NCBI RefSeq assembly: GCF_002272795.1
Contig: NZ_MLAT01000001.1
Coordinates: 1-64,000, forward strand
Reading direction: 5' to 3'
Length of the DNA stretch: 64,000 bases
Source: Helicobacter sp. 13S00482-2
GTDB lineage: Bacteria; Campylobacterota; Campylobacteria; Campylobacterales; Helicobacteraceae
Shown: positions 42,588 to 51,106 of the stretch, piece by piece
How positions within the stretch are numbered: the first letter of the stretch is position 1
How the letters are laid out: every line of letters starts with the position of its first letter
Made by a program: the position numbers and the translations under genes
The notes under the pieces: generated by a model
Told to the model about the DNA's origin: nothing
The model's database searches: none
The model's input: the letters and a program-made list of their open reading frames with translations, nothing else

Positions 42588-44087
42588 ATGGATTGTTCTT
42601 TGTTGTATGCGATTACACTCGATAAGCTTGAACAAGGCTTTTTGCAGTCAAAAAATATGATAGAATTCAATCAAAACATTATAGCAAATCTCTCCTCTGA
42701 ACTCAAAAAAATCCTCCAAGAACACTCCTTAACTAGCAATGAAAAGAGCTGTAAAGAACACGTTAGAAAAGCCATTGCTGATTTCTATCGCAAAAATGGA
42801 ATGAGCACATTCATACGCTTTGATAAAAATAAAAATATTGAAGTTTCCACAGTGGTAAGGGATCCTCAAAACAACCTTTGTGTATCCTTTTTGAGCCGAT
42901 GGCTAGAAGAAAATAAAAAGAAATTTCGATCTAAAACCGCAGATACAAACCAAACCCTCTCTCAAGAAGAATTCAATGTAATTATAGAATATGCTAGAAT
43001 GTGCGTGGATTTTAATAACGAGCTCCTTTTTAGAGATATTGTCAAAAATGCAATTCGTAGAACATTCAATCTGAACTCAAGGGATGGATTATTTTTCACT
43101 CAACTTGGAGCATATTTTAAAATTTTTGATTTTAAATTTGTAAAACTAAGTAATGAGATTCGGAGTATCCAAAAAATGAATTCCGCACGACTTCTTGATG
43201 ATGGAGATAGACTTAAAATCAATGCTTATTTAAAAAAATATGATGTGAACAAAATGATTTTAGAGAGCATAGAATATGTATTGAATGCAAAAACGCATTT
43301 GCAAGGAATATCAAATATAAGTTTCTCAAAAAATTTCTTATTTTTTGTAACTCAAGATTTCAGGGCACATTTAGAAAAAATCTTAGATGGAAAGATACCA
43401 AGTATTCTGCAAACGTGTTTTGCCGAAGAAAAAATCAGGTCTTATAGAAATATTATTTTTGATAAAGTTGCTGATTTCGTGCTCCAAATGGTCTATAAAG
43501 GTTCTAGTGGTGCGAGAGATTTTATCGCATTTTATAATGGACAAACAATAAAAAATGAAGACGGCAAAGAGATTATCATTCCTCTCATAACAGATTCAAA
43601 GGGAGAACGCTGGAGTTTAGAAAAAATAGAAAACACCCTAACTCAAAAAAATGAAATCCAATGCAAAATAGACTCCCTAAAGGAAAATCATCAAAAAATC
43701 AGAGAAGTGGTGAATTTTATAGAAAAAGGTATTTTAAAAATACAAAAAGAAATTGATGAAAAAAATGAACTTCTTGAAAAAATTGATGCCTCCTACGAAA
43801 ACAAAAAGAAACAAATCCACAATCTCAAAGCAGACGAAAAAGAAACTATCAGCTTGGAATTGGGAAAATATCTTGAAGAGAAAAAAATCCTACTGATGCA
43901 AGTTGAAGAACTAAATTTGCAAATCAATCAAAAAAAATTAAAAAAAATAGAATGCACACAAGAACTCAAAAATATCCAAGATGCGATTGAAACTCAAATA
44001 GAAGAAAACCAAATCAGGTTTATTCAGTATGATATGTTGGTGAGTGCTTTATCTGGTGCAATTGGAGGAATAAAACTTGAGCATTAA
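42588..44087 (+). CDS. Unrecognised coiled-coil protein, first gene of a two-component operon
   Basis: A 499-residue soluble protein with no signal or membrane segment. The first 330 residues are a helical, globular-looking region I do not recognise (blocks such as GMSTFIRFDKNKNIEVSTVV, LNSRDGLFFTQLGAYFKIFD and GSSGARDFIAFYNGQTIK). From about residue 345 to 480 a long Lys/Glu-rich coiled coil follows (for example EIDEKNELLEKIDASYENKK). The protein ends in QYDMLVSALSGAIGG. The TTG start of the next gene, a histidine kinase, lies inside the end of this gene, so they are co-translated. It could be a cytoplasmic partner, sensor input or output of the kinase. No function is known. Confidence 0.75.
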   Translation: MDCSLLYAITLDKLEQGFLQSKNMIEFNQNIIANLSSELKKILQEHSLTSNEKSCKEHVRKAIADFYRKNGMSTFIRFDKNKNIEVSTVVRDPQNNLCVSFLSRWLEENKKKFRSKTADTNQTLSQEEFNVIIEYARMCVDFNNELLFRDIVKNAIRRTFNLNSRDGLFFTQLGAYFKIFDFKFVKLSNEIRSIQKMNSARLLDDGDRLKINAYLKKYDVNKMILESIEYVLNAKTHLQGISNISFSKNFLFFVTQDFRAHLEKILDGKIPSILQTCFAEEKIRSYRNIIFDKVADFVLQMVYKGSSGARDFIAFYNGQTIKNEDGKEIIIPLITDSKGERWSLEKIENTLTQKNEIQCKIDSLKENHQKIREVVNFIEKGILKIQKEIDEKNELLEKIDASYENKKKQIHNLKADEKETISLELGKYLEEKKILLMQVEELNLQINQKKLKKIECTQELKNIQDAIETQIEENQIRFIQYDMLVSALSGAIGGIKLEH

Positions 44088-45651
44088 TCATCAATCACGA
44101 ACCAACAAAGAAAACATAGCACTCCAAACCAAAATGCTCATAGCGGTTATAACAATTGGATTTTTTCTAATCTGTATCACCTCATTTTTAGCCATAAGCG
44201 GATTGAAATACGATTATGAAGCAAATTTTCCAGGTCCTATCAAAGAAATACAAAAGCTTAAAAATATTCAGGATTTTTTTATCATCGACATCATGCACTA
44301 CATCAATCAAAAAACAGATATATCTTCAAATAGAAATCAAATGCTTATTTTATGGAATCAATATAAAGAATATCGCAAACCTACTAGTAATTTTTTTGAC
44401 TACTTCAAGAAAATTTATGGCAAAATATTTTGGCAAGAAAATTATCTAAAAATTATGCAATACACTGATCTAGAAGAACAAGAAGTGCAAAAAGTAGATA
44501 ATATTATCAAGACCACCGATGCCCTATTTACTAAACTCTATAACAAAGAATCTAAAAATTACAAAGCAGATATTAAAATTCTCATAGGCCAAAGCGTTCA
44601 AATCAACCAACTCATTTCAAATGTTATTGCCTTGCATTTAAAAATTGTTATACTCAAAAACTCCTCAACCAATGTTATCTACAAAATAACCTTATTGCTT
44701 TTGATTATTTTTATGTTTGTAGTCATTTTTATGGTCTTATTTTTATCTAATTTAGTTCTGAAGTACATCAAAAGCATTAACGAAAAACTCCAAGAGAGAG
44801 TCAATCAAAAAACAAAAGAACTCAAAGAAATCAATAAAAACCTTCAAAAGACCATTGAAAGAGAAGTTGAAGAATCGCGAAAAAAAGATCAGATTATGTA
44901 CCAACAAGCTCGTCTTGCGTCTATGGGAGAGATGATACAAAATATAGCTCACCAATGGAGACAGCCCTTAAATTCAATGATAATACTTATACAAAGCTTT
45001 AAGGTAAAATTCTACAATGGTAAGCTTGATAAAAAATTCATTGAGTCCCAAACAGAAGATGGAATACGAATCGCCAAAAATATGTCAGCAACAATAGAAA
45101 ATTTTAGAAATTTTTTCCGTCCAAACAGAAATAAAAGTGAATATTCTATCAAAGAAACGATAGAGGACACGATTAAAATACTCAATCCTACTCTGGAGCA
45201 AAAAAATATTTCTGTCCATATTGATATGAATGAAGATATTTTATTTTATGGATATGAAAATGTACTCGCTCAAGTTTTTGCAAATCTAATAAAAAACTCT
45301 TATGATGCAATGACAGAACGAAACATAGAAAATCGGGAATGTGAATTCTCAATAAAAGTAGAATCTGAATATGTTTATATTGAAGTAAAAGATAATGCAC
45401 AAGGAATAAAAAACGATTTTATTGATAAAATTTTCGATCCTTATTTCACAACCAAACATAAATCAGTTGGAACTGGAATTGGACTCTATATGACTAAAGA
45501 GATAATAGAAAAACAAATGTACGGCACAATTTCAGTCTCCAATTCAAATTGGATAAGTAAATTTTCTGGAAAAAGTTATTATGGGGCTATTTTTTTGATA
45601 AAATTACCCGTAAAACAAAATCAACAAAAGGATAAACATGGACAAATATAG
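44077..45651 (+). CDS. Membrane histidine kinase
   Basis: A 524-residue sensor. TM1 at about residues 18-45 and TM2 at about 199-225 flank a periplasmic sensor of some 150 residues with no recognised fold. A cytoplasmic coiled coil follows (INEKLQERVNQKTKELKEIN). The H-box is LASMGEMIQNIAHQWRQPLN, and the ATPase domain shows NLIKNSYDAM, DNAQGIKNDF and GTGIGLYMTKE. The start is TTG, with GGAGG eight bases upstream, and overlaps the preceding gene by 11 bases. The catalytic core resembles that of the kinase at 60930. The stimulus is unknown. Confidence 0.9.
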   Translation: MSINHQSRTNKENIALQTKMLIAVITIGFFLICITSFLAISGLKYDYEANFPGPIKEIQKLKNIQDFFIIDIMHYINQKTDISSNRNQMLILWNQYKEYRKPTSNFFDYFKKIYGKIFWQENYLKIMQYTDLEEQEVQKVDNIIKTTDALFTKLYNKESKNYKADIKILIGQSVQINQLISNVIALHLKIVILKNSSTNVIYKITLLLLIIFMFVVIFMVLFLSNLVLKYIKSINEKLQERVNQKTKELKEINKNLQKTIEREVEESRKKDQIMYQQARLASMGEMIQNIAHQWRQPLNSMIILIQSFKVKFYNGKLDKKFIESQTEDGIRIAKNMSATIENFRNFFRPNRNKSEYSIKETIEDTIKILNPTLEQKNISVHIDMNEDILFYGYENVLAQVFANLIKNSYDAMTERNIENRECEFSIKVESEYVYIEVKDNAQGIKNDFIDKIFDPYFTTKHKSVGTGIGLYMTKEIIEKQMYGTISVSNSNWISKFSGKSYYGAIFLIKLPVKQNQQKDKHGQI

Positions 45652-46303
45652 CAATCTCAAGAATCTCACCGTTCTTTACGTAGAGGACGATGAAGATACC
45701 CAACGCATCACATCAATCGTGCTTGAGGACTATGTGGGTAGATTGATACTCGCTAGAAATGGTCAGGAAGCTCTGAATATTTTCGATACCCACAATATTG
45801 ATATGATTTTAACTGACATCCTTATGCCAAAACTTAACGGAATTGAGCTCATCAAGGCTATTAGAAAGGGAAAAACCAATCCTCATTGCCCCGTGATTAT
45901 CACAACTGCACACACTGAAGTTCCATACTTGTTGGATGCTATCAGTTTGAAAGTGGATGGTTATATTTTAAAGCCTCTAGATGTAGATGAGCTTTTGACA
46001 ACTTTACAGAAGGCAATATTGCCAAAACTTCAAGCACTTGAGCTCGAATCTAAAAACCTTCTTATCAATGCTATTTCTGCATTTATTGGTGGTAAAAAAA
46101 TAGAAATCATTAAATTCTTACTTGAGAATTGTGACAAAGATCATGTTTATTATGGGTCTTATGAAGATATCATTTCCCACTTGAATGTTTCAAAACCAAC
46201 CATTGTAAAAACATTCAAGCAACTTATTGAAGTGGGACTTCTTATTAAGATCAAGAACAAGGTCTATAAAATCCACCCTGATGTCACCATAAAAGAGAGC
46301 TAA
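45638..46303 (+). CDS. Response regulator with a RepL/Crp-like winged-helix output
   Basis: A 221-residue regulator. The receiver domain has the acidic pocket (YVEDDEDTQ), the phosphate-accepting aspartate in ILTDILMPKLNG, the threonine in IITTAHTE and the lysine in YILKPLD. The output domain (about residues 145-218) is not OmpR-like: it reads EDIISHLNVSKPTIVKTFKQ, then IKIKNKVYKIHPDV, a winged helix closest in appearance to RepL or Crp-type modules. It overlaps the kinase by 14 bases and has AAGGA before the ATG. Confidence 0.88.
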   Translation: MDKYSNLKNLTVLYVEDDEDTQRITSIVLEDYVGRLILARNGQEALNIFDTHNIDMILTDILMPKLNGIELIKAIRKGKTNPHCPVIITTAHTEVPYLLDAISLKVDGYILKPLDVDELLTTLQKAILPKLQALELESKNLLINAISAFIGGKKIEIIKFLLENCDKDHVYYGSYEDIISHLNVSKPTIVKTFKQLIEVGLLIKIKNKVYKIHPDVTIKES

Positions 46304-46325
46304 TCGCTAAAAATATTGACTTTAT

Positions 46326-46358
46326 ATGCAAGGTTTGTATAAAATACAAACCTTGCAT
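46326..46358. promoter_or_regulatory. Perfect 15-base inverted repeat between the two-component operon and rho
   Basis: ATGCAAGGTTTGTAT, an AAA spacer and ATACAAACCTTGCAT. TATAAAAT (46338-46345) spans the centre, so the palindrome may be an operator over the rho promoter. No T-tract follows, which makes a simple terminator less likely, although it could form an RNA hairpin. It lies 72 bases before rho. Confidence 0.55.
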
Positions 46359-46429
46359 CACACAACTTCAAAAAATATCCAAGATCTAATTGCTATGCAT
46401 TTGATTGAGGGAAACTTTCAAGGATATAA

Positions 46430-47743
46430 ATGACCACAGAACAAAATTCCAATGCCTCAAAAAATAGAACTCATACACCCGTAGATGGTTATAGAATAGA
46501 AGAACTTCGAACCAAGCCTATGGAAAAACTTATTGACATAGCCAATAAACTTGAAATAGAAAATCCTCAAGAGTATAAACGTCAAGATCTGATGTTTGAA
46601 ATATTGAAAACTCAAGTCAGACAAGGCGGGTACATACTCTTTACAGGGATTTTAGAGACAACCAACGAAGGCTATGGGTTTTTAAGAGGCATCGATGAAA
46701 ATTTTACAGACAGTCAGAATGACACTTATGTGAGTCAATCTCAAATCAGACGTTTTGCCCTTAGAAATGGAGATATTGTAACTGGTCAGGTTCGATCTCC
46801 AAAAGATCAAGAAAGATACTATGCTTTATTAAAAATAGAAGCGATCAATTATCTGTCTTTGGAAGAGATAAAAAATCGTCCTCTATTTGACAACCTCACT
46901 CCTCTTTTCCCAACAGAACAAATCAAATTAGAATACGAACCCACAAAAGTTACTGGCAGAATGCTTGATCTTTTTAGTCCTATTGGAAAGGGACAAAGAG
47001 CCCTTATTGTTGCCCCTCCACGAACAGGAAAAACAGAACTGATGAAAGAACTTGCACATGGCATCACCTATAATCATCCTGAAATAGAGCTGATTGTTTT
47101 GCTAGTTGATGAGCGTCCAGAAGAGGTCACAGATATGCAAAGAAGCGTCAAAGGACAAGTGTTTAGCTCAACTTTTGATTTGCCTTCAACCAATCACATT
47201 CGAGTTGCAGAACTTGCATTAGAAAGAGCAAAACGCAGGATTGAAATGGGTAAAGATGTAGTTATTTTACTTGATTCTATCACTCGTTTAGCTAGAGCTT
47301 ATAATGCTGTTACTCCTTCTAGTGGAAAAGTTTTAAGTGGGGGCGTAGATGCCAATGCTTTGCACAAGCCCAAAAGATTTTTTGGAGCGGCTAGAAATAT
47401 TGAGCAAGGTGGGAGCTTGACAATCATCGCAACAGCACTCATAGAAACTGGATCAAGAATGGATGAAGTTATTTTTGAAGAATTCAAAGGAACGGGAAAT
47501 AGCGAAATTGTACTAGCTAGGAATATCGCTGATAGAAGAATCTATCCTGCATTTGATATTCTTAAATCAGGAACCCGAAAAGATGAGCTTCTCTTGGGCA
47601 AAGATAAGCTAACAAAAATTTGGATGTTACGAAATGTAATGCAACAAATGGATGATATTGAAGCTCTAACCTTTATCTATTCAAAAATGCAAAAAACTAA
47701 AGACAATGAAGAATTCCTCAATATGATGAATGAAAAAGAGTAA
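46430..47743 (+). CDS. rho: Transcription termination factor Rho
   Basis: Hexameric RNA-dependent helicase that ends transcription. N-terminal Rho-N and RNA-binding regions ([31 protein letters not shown]) precede the ATPase core: Walker A in [12 protein letters not shown], Walker B in [14 protein letters not shown], the Q-loop region [20 protein letters not shown] and [14 protein letters not shown]. 437 residues. murI follows after six bases, an order I recall in H. pylori (HP0550-HP0549). Confidence 0.97.
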   Translation: MTTEQNSNASKNRTHTPVDGYRIEELRTKPMEKLIDIANKLEIENPQEYKRQDLMFEILKTQVRQGGYILFTGILETTNEGYGFLRGIDENFTDSQNDTYVSQSQIRRFALRNGDIVTGQVRSPKDQERYYALLKIEAINYLSLEEIKNRPLFDNLTPLFPTEQIKLEYEPTKVTGRMLDLFSPIGKGQRALIVAPPRTGKTELMKELAHGITYNHPEIELIVLLVDERPEEVTDMQRSVKGQVFSSTFDLPSTNHIRVAELALERAKRRIEMGKDVVILLDSITRLARAYNAVTPSSGKVLSGGVDANALHKPKRFFGAARNIEQGGSLTIIATALIETGSRMDEVIFEEFKGTGNSEIVLARNIADRRIYPAFDILKSGTRKDELLLGKDKLTKIWMLRNVMQQMDDIEALTFIYSKMQKTKDNEEFLNMMNEKE

Positions 47744-47749
47744 TATTAA

Positions 47750-48523
47750 TTGAAAGCAGGTATATTTGATAGTGGTGTGGGCGGATTAACCGTTCTTAAA
47801 AGCATACTAGAAGCCAAAATGTTTGATGAAATCATCTATTATGGAGATACTGCTAGAGTTCCTTATGGGGTAAAAGATAAAGAAACAATTATTAAATTTT
47901 CTCTTCAAGCTCTTGAATTTTTTGCTTCTCATCAAATAGATATTCTTATTGTTGCCTGCAATACTGTAAGTGCATATGCTTTAGAGGAGATGCAAAAATC
48001 AAGTCCTGTGCCCGTAGTTGGTGTCATAGAACCTGGAGTTTGGGCACTGAAAAATAAAATAACCCATAAAGATGCATCTATTTTGGTTATTGGCACTAAG
48101 GCCACCATTGCCTCTTTGCAATATCAAGACAAGCTTAGAGTAAATGGCTACACATCTGTTCAAGGACTTGCTACTGGGCTCTTTGTTCCTATTATTGAAG
48201 AGGATATTAAAGATACTAAAGTACTAAAAGCAACAATGAAATATTATTTTTCTCATATCTCAATACCTCCTGAAGCTATCATCTTGGGCTGTACGCACTT
48301 CCCATTGATTACCTCATCTATTGATGAATACTTTAACCACCAAAGTATTCTTATCCATTCTGGAGAAGCCATCACTGATTATCTATACAGACACCATCAG
48401 ATCTGTATGAATGCTATTTTAGGAGAAACAAAATTAAAGCTCTATGCCTCATCTTCTCCCTCTTCTTTGGAATTAATCGCAAATAAATGGCTTAATAGCC
48501 CCCAATCTTTTATTGCAGATTAG
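47750..48523 (+). CDS. murI: Glutamate racemase
   Basis: Makes D-glutamate for peptidoglycan. Catalytic cysteines are in VACNTVSAYALEEM and LGCTHFPLI; the N-terminus is GIFDSGVGGLTVLKSI and a typical YYGDTARVPYG follows. 257 residues. The start is TTG, and the ribosome binding site is weak, so translation probably depends on coupling to rho. Confidence 0.95.
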   Translation: MKAGIFDSGVGGLTVLKSILEAKMFDEIIYYGDTARVPYGVKDKETIIKFSLQALEFFASHQIDILIVACNTVSAYALEEMQKSSPVPVVGVIEPGVWALKNKITHKDASILVIGTKATIASLQYQDKLRVNGYTSVQGLATGLFVPIIEEDIKDTKVLKATMKYYFSHISIPPEAIILGCTHFPLITSSIDEYFNHQSILIHSGEAITDYLYRHHQICMNAILGETKLKLYASSSPSSLELIANKWLNSPQSFIAD

Positions 48524-48528
48524 ATTGA

Positions 48529-48555
48529 AAATTTTAATCATTTATATTAAAATTT
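48529..48555. terminator. AT-only hairpin after murI
   Basis: AAATTTTAAT and ATTAAAATTT enclose a seven-base loop, a perfect 10-base stem made only of A and T, five bases after the murI stop. It may be a weak terminator or chance in AT-rich sequence. Confidence 0.3.
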
Positions 48556-48584
48556 AGCATAACCTCTTCAATAATTACTAATTT

Positions 48585-48590
48585 TATAAT
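48585..48590 (+). promoter_or_regulatory. -10 box for the small membrane protein gene
   Basis: TATAAT, with a start site expected near 48597. This makes a TTG start at 48595 practically impossible and supports the ATG at 48658, with a leader of about 60 bases. Confidence 0.5.
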
Positions 48591-48657
48591 TTAGTTGCAT
48601 TATATTAGAATTTTTTTGATAGAATTTAAAAATTTATTTCAGAAAAAGAGATCAGAA

Positions 48658-48921
48658 ATGATTAAATTCGTTTTAATATTAGGGATATTTATTGCGGCGA
48701 TATTTCTACTTATTCCAAACAGTGAAATATTAAACAATCTAGGCATTATCACTATAGCCATCTATTTTTTTGCAGGTGTTGGATATCTGTTGCTCATATT
48801 ATTACTTTGGCTAATTTTTAATATAAAAAAAACACCTATTGAAATACTAGATGAATACATTCACAAAAAGATCTTTATAGCCCGTAAGCAACCAAAGCAA
48901 ACAGATATTAATGATATTTAA
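48658..48921 (+). CDS. Small two-helix membrane protein
   Basis: An 87-residue protein with two hydrophobic helices (IKFVLILGIFIAAIFLLI and IAIYFFAGVGYLLLILLLWL, about residues 2-19 and 35-54). A charged cytoplasmic-type tail follows (EILDEYIHKKIFIARKQ). I do not recognise it. The open frame extends to a TTG at 48595, but the promoter position and the weak AGAG box support the ATG at 48658. It ends at the TTAA shared with prmC. Confidence 0.55.
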   Translation: MIKFVLILGIFIAAIFLLIPNSEILNNLGIITIAIYFFAGVGYLLLILLLWLIFNIKKTPIEILDEYIHKKIFIARKQPKQTDINDI

Positions 48922-49769
48922 GATTTCAATTCAGCTATAAAGCCTCTATCAAGACCACTGAAGTCCTTATAAAAAGTAGCCTTATACCCATGTTCTTTGA
49001 GGAATAAATCTAGAGATCCTCTCTGATCATAGCCTATCTCACACGCTAGAAATCTTACTTTTTTCTCATAAGCAAGTTTTATAATAGATTTTAATAATTC
49101 ATCTCCTATGACCCCGCCAAATAAAGCGGTTTTTGGTTCATAAAGAACATTTTTTTCAAGCGGATAATCCTGAGCGATATAAGGAGGATTTGAAACTAAA
49201 ATTTCAAAACTTCCTTCAACTCCATCAAGTAGATTTGTGCGAACAAGTTCTATCCTCTCTTGAAGTCTATTTGAACGGGTACTAAAAAAATCAATATTGG
49301 TTTGTGCAACTTCAATAGCCAACATGGAAATATCAGTCGCAGTGATATTTATATCTAAATAAAGGAGGCCTAGAATAACCGAGATGACACCGCTTCCTAT
49401 ACCAATTTCTGCAATATTCTTAATGTGATGTTCTATAATTAAAGGTTTAATTTTTTCTATAAGAATTTCTGTTTCAGGTCTAGGAATCAAAACCCTATTA
49501 TCTACATAAAAGTTATACCCATAAAAACCAGCACTCTGAGTGATATACTCAATCGGTTCACCTGAGTTCCTTCTAGAAATACATTCTTTAAATATATCAA
49601 GCTCACAGGCTTCAATCTCTCTATCTCCCCAAGTATGGAGCCATTCCCTAGTGCAATCCATAGCAAAACTCAAAAGGAGCTCTGATTCAAGTCCAGCACG
49701 AATATTTTGATCACAACCCTTATTCAGAAATTCTCTTCTAGCATATGAAAGAGCCTCAAGAACATTCAA
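48918..49769 (-). CDS. prmC: Release factor glutamine methyltransferase
   Basis: Methylates the glutamine of the GGQ motif in release factors. A 283-residue protein with the AdoMet motif IAEIGIGSGVISVILGLLY and the substrate-amide motif VSNPPYIAQ. The N-terminal helical domain (LLSFAMDCTREWLHTWGD) contacts the release factor. It starts just after the M48 protease gene (one base between) and shares its stop TTAA with the convergent small membrane gene. Confidence 0.95.
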   Translation of the reverse strand: MNVLEALSYARREFLNKGCDQNIRAGLESELLLSFAMDCTREWLHTWGDREIEACELDIFKECISRRNSGEPIEYITQSAGFYGYNFYVDNRVLIPRPETEILIEKIKPLIIEHHIKNIAEIGIGSGVISVILGLLYLDINITATDISMLAIEVAQTNIDFFSTRSNRLQERIELVRTNLLDGVEGSFEILVSNPPYIAQDYPLEKNVLYEPKTALFGGVIGDELLKSIIKLAYEKKVRFLACEIGYDQRGSLDLFLKEHGYKATFYKDFSGLDRGFIAELKS

Positions 49770-49770
49770 T

Positions 49771-50985
49771 TCATTTCTCCATATGATAATCTAAAGCTCT
49801 AAGACGCTCTAGTAATGGAGGATGAGTATAATAAAAAAATATGTAAGCAGGATGAGAACAAGGGAAAGATTTATTTTCATTCACTAGCCTTATCAACGCT
49901 TCAGCAAGACATCTTTTATTTGTAAGATTGGATCCATATTCATCTGCACGATACTCAGCCTTCCTGCTAAAATATCCAATGATAGGCATTGCCCAAAAAG
50001 ATACCACAGGAGAAATAAGCAACAAAAATACAATAGTGAGTCCTGAGCTTGGAAAAACACCTAATCCCTCAAACACAGAATCAGGAATACTTCCAGCAAC
50101 AAAAAATAACACGAACAGGAGTATGCCCATAATGGTGATATTTTTGATGATATCTTTATGCTTAAAATGGCCTAGTTCATGTCCTAAAATAGCAAGAAGA
50201 CCTTCTTGACTCACTTTTTGAAGCAATGTATCAAACAATACCACACGTTTAGATCTACCCAATCCTCCAAAATAAGCATTCAAACGCCCATCTCTTTTAC
50301 TAGCATCCATTACAAAAATACCACTACTTTTAAACCCAACTTTCATCATCATTGACTCTATTTTTTTACTCAAAGCCTCATCATTTAATGGGGTAAATTT
50401 ATTAAAAATAGGGGCTATAAGCGTTGGATAAAGAACATTTGCCAAGATTGCAATTCCAAAAATCAAAAAGAAACCATATAGCCACCAATAATAAAAATTC
50501 TGGATAATTTCTATGATAAGAAATACAACAATTCCGCCAATAACTATGAGCATCACAAGACTCTTGAGCAAATCTTTTAAATACAAGCTAAAAGAACTTT
50601 TATTAAACCCATACCTTTTATCTAGCACCATCTGGGTATAGTACCCTAGGGGTAGAGAAACTATAAACCCAATTAACAAAAACACCATCACATAAGCTAA
50701 AGAAATAATATTTTGGTTCTCTCCCCAATCTCTAGAGAGATCTTGAAGCCAACTCAAACCGACATAAACCCATAATATAAACATTACAGCATCAACGATG
50801 CTTGAAATATTTGAGAGCTTGAGCTTAGCCAAAGAATAATTAGCTGCATCTACATAATCATCAGGAGATAAGATAACAGGATCTTTTTTTAAACTGAGTC
50901 TTATGTGTTTTGACTGCAAGTAATTTAAAATGATATTTGGAATAGTGTAGAAAAATATATAAATGAACCCTAAAAAATAGAGCAT
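49771..50985 (-). CDS. M48 (Ste24-type) membrane metalloprotease
   Basis: A 404-residue inner-membrane zinc protease. About six to seven hydrophobic segments surround the catalytic site LAILGHELGHFKHKD, with the third zinc ligand in RKAEYRADEYG. SFSLYLKDLLKSL and LYPTLIAPIFNKFTPL are typical of the Ste24/CAAX protease branch. In bacteria such enzymes act in membrane protein quality control; the substrate here is unknown. It is followed by prmC, as I recall in H. pylori (HP0382/HP0381). Confidence 0.92.
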   Translation of the reverse strand: MLYFLGFIYIFFYTIPNIILNYLQSKHIRLSLKKDPVILSPDDYVDAANYSLAKLKLSNISSIVDAVMFILWVYVGLSWLQDLSRDWGENQNIISLAYVMVFLLIGFIVSLPLGYYTQMVLDKRYGFNKSSFSLYLKDLLKSLVMLIVIGGIVVFLIIEIIQNFYYWWLYGFFLIFGIAILANVLYPTLIAPIFNKFTPLNDEALSKKIESMMMKVGFKSSGIFVMDASKRDGRLNAYFGGLGRSKRVVLFDTLLQKVSQEGLLAILGHELGHFKHKDIIKNITIMGILLFVLFFVAGSIPDSVFEGLGVFPSSGLTIVFLLLISPVVSFWAMPIIGYFSRKAEYRADEYGSNLTNKRCLAEALIRLVNENKSFPCSHPAYIFFYYTHPPLLERLRALDYHMEK

Positions 50986-51077
50986 AGAGACCTTTCGTTT
51001 TTTAAGATTTAGAAAATTCTACACTAAAAGCATAAATCCATACGAAATTAAATCGCTTTTAACCCCTAATTTATTAA

Positions 51078-51083
51078 TATAAT
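51078..51083 (+). promoter_or_regulatory. -10 box of pyrG
   Basis: TATAAT in TTAATATAATAAA, divergent from the M48 protease gene. The expected start site near 51090 leaves only a short leader. AAGG at 51094-51097 lies nine bases before the ATG at 51107. Confidence 0.5.
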
Positions 51084-51106
51084 AAAAAAACTCTAAGGCC
51101 TAGTAA

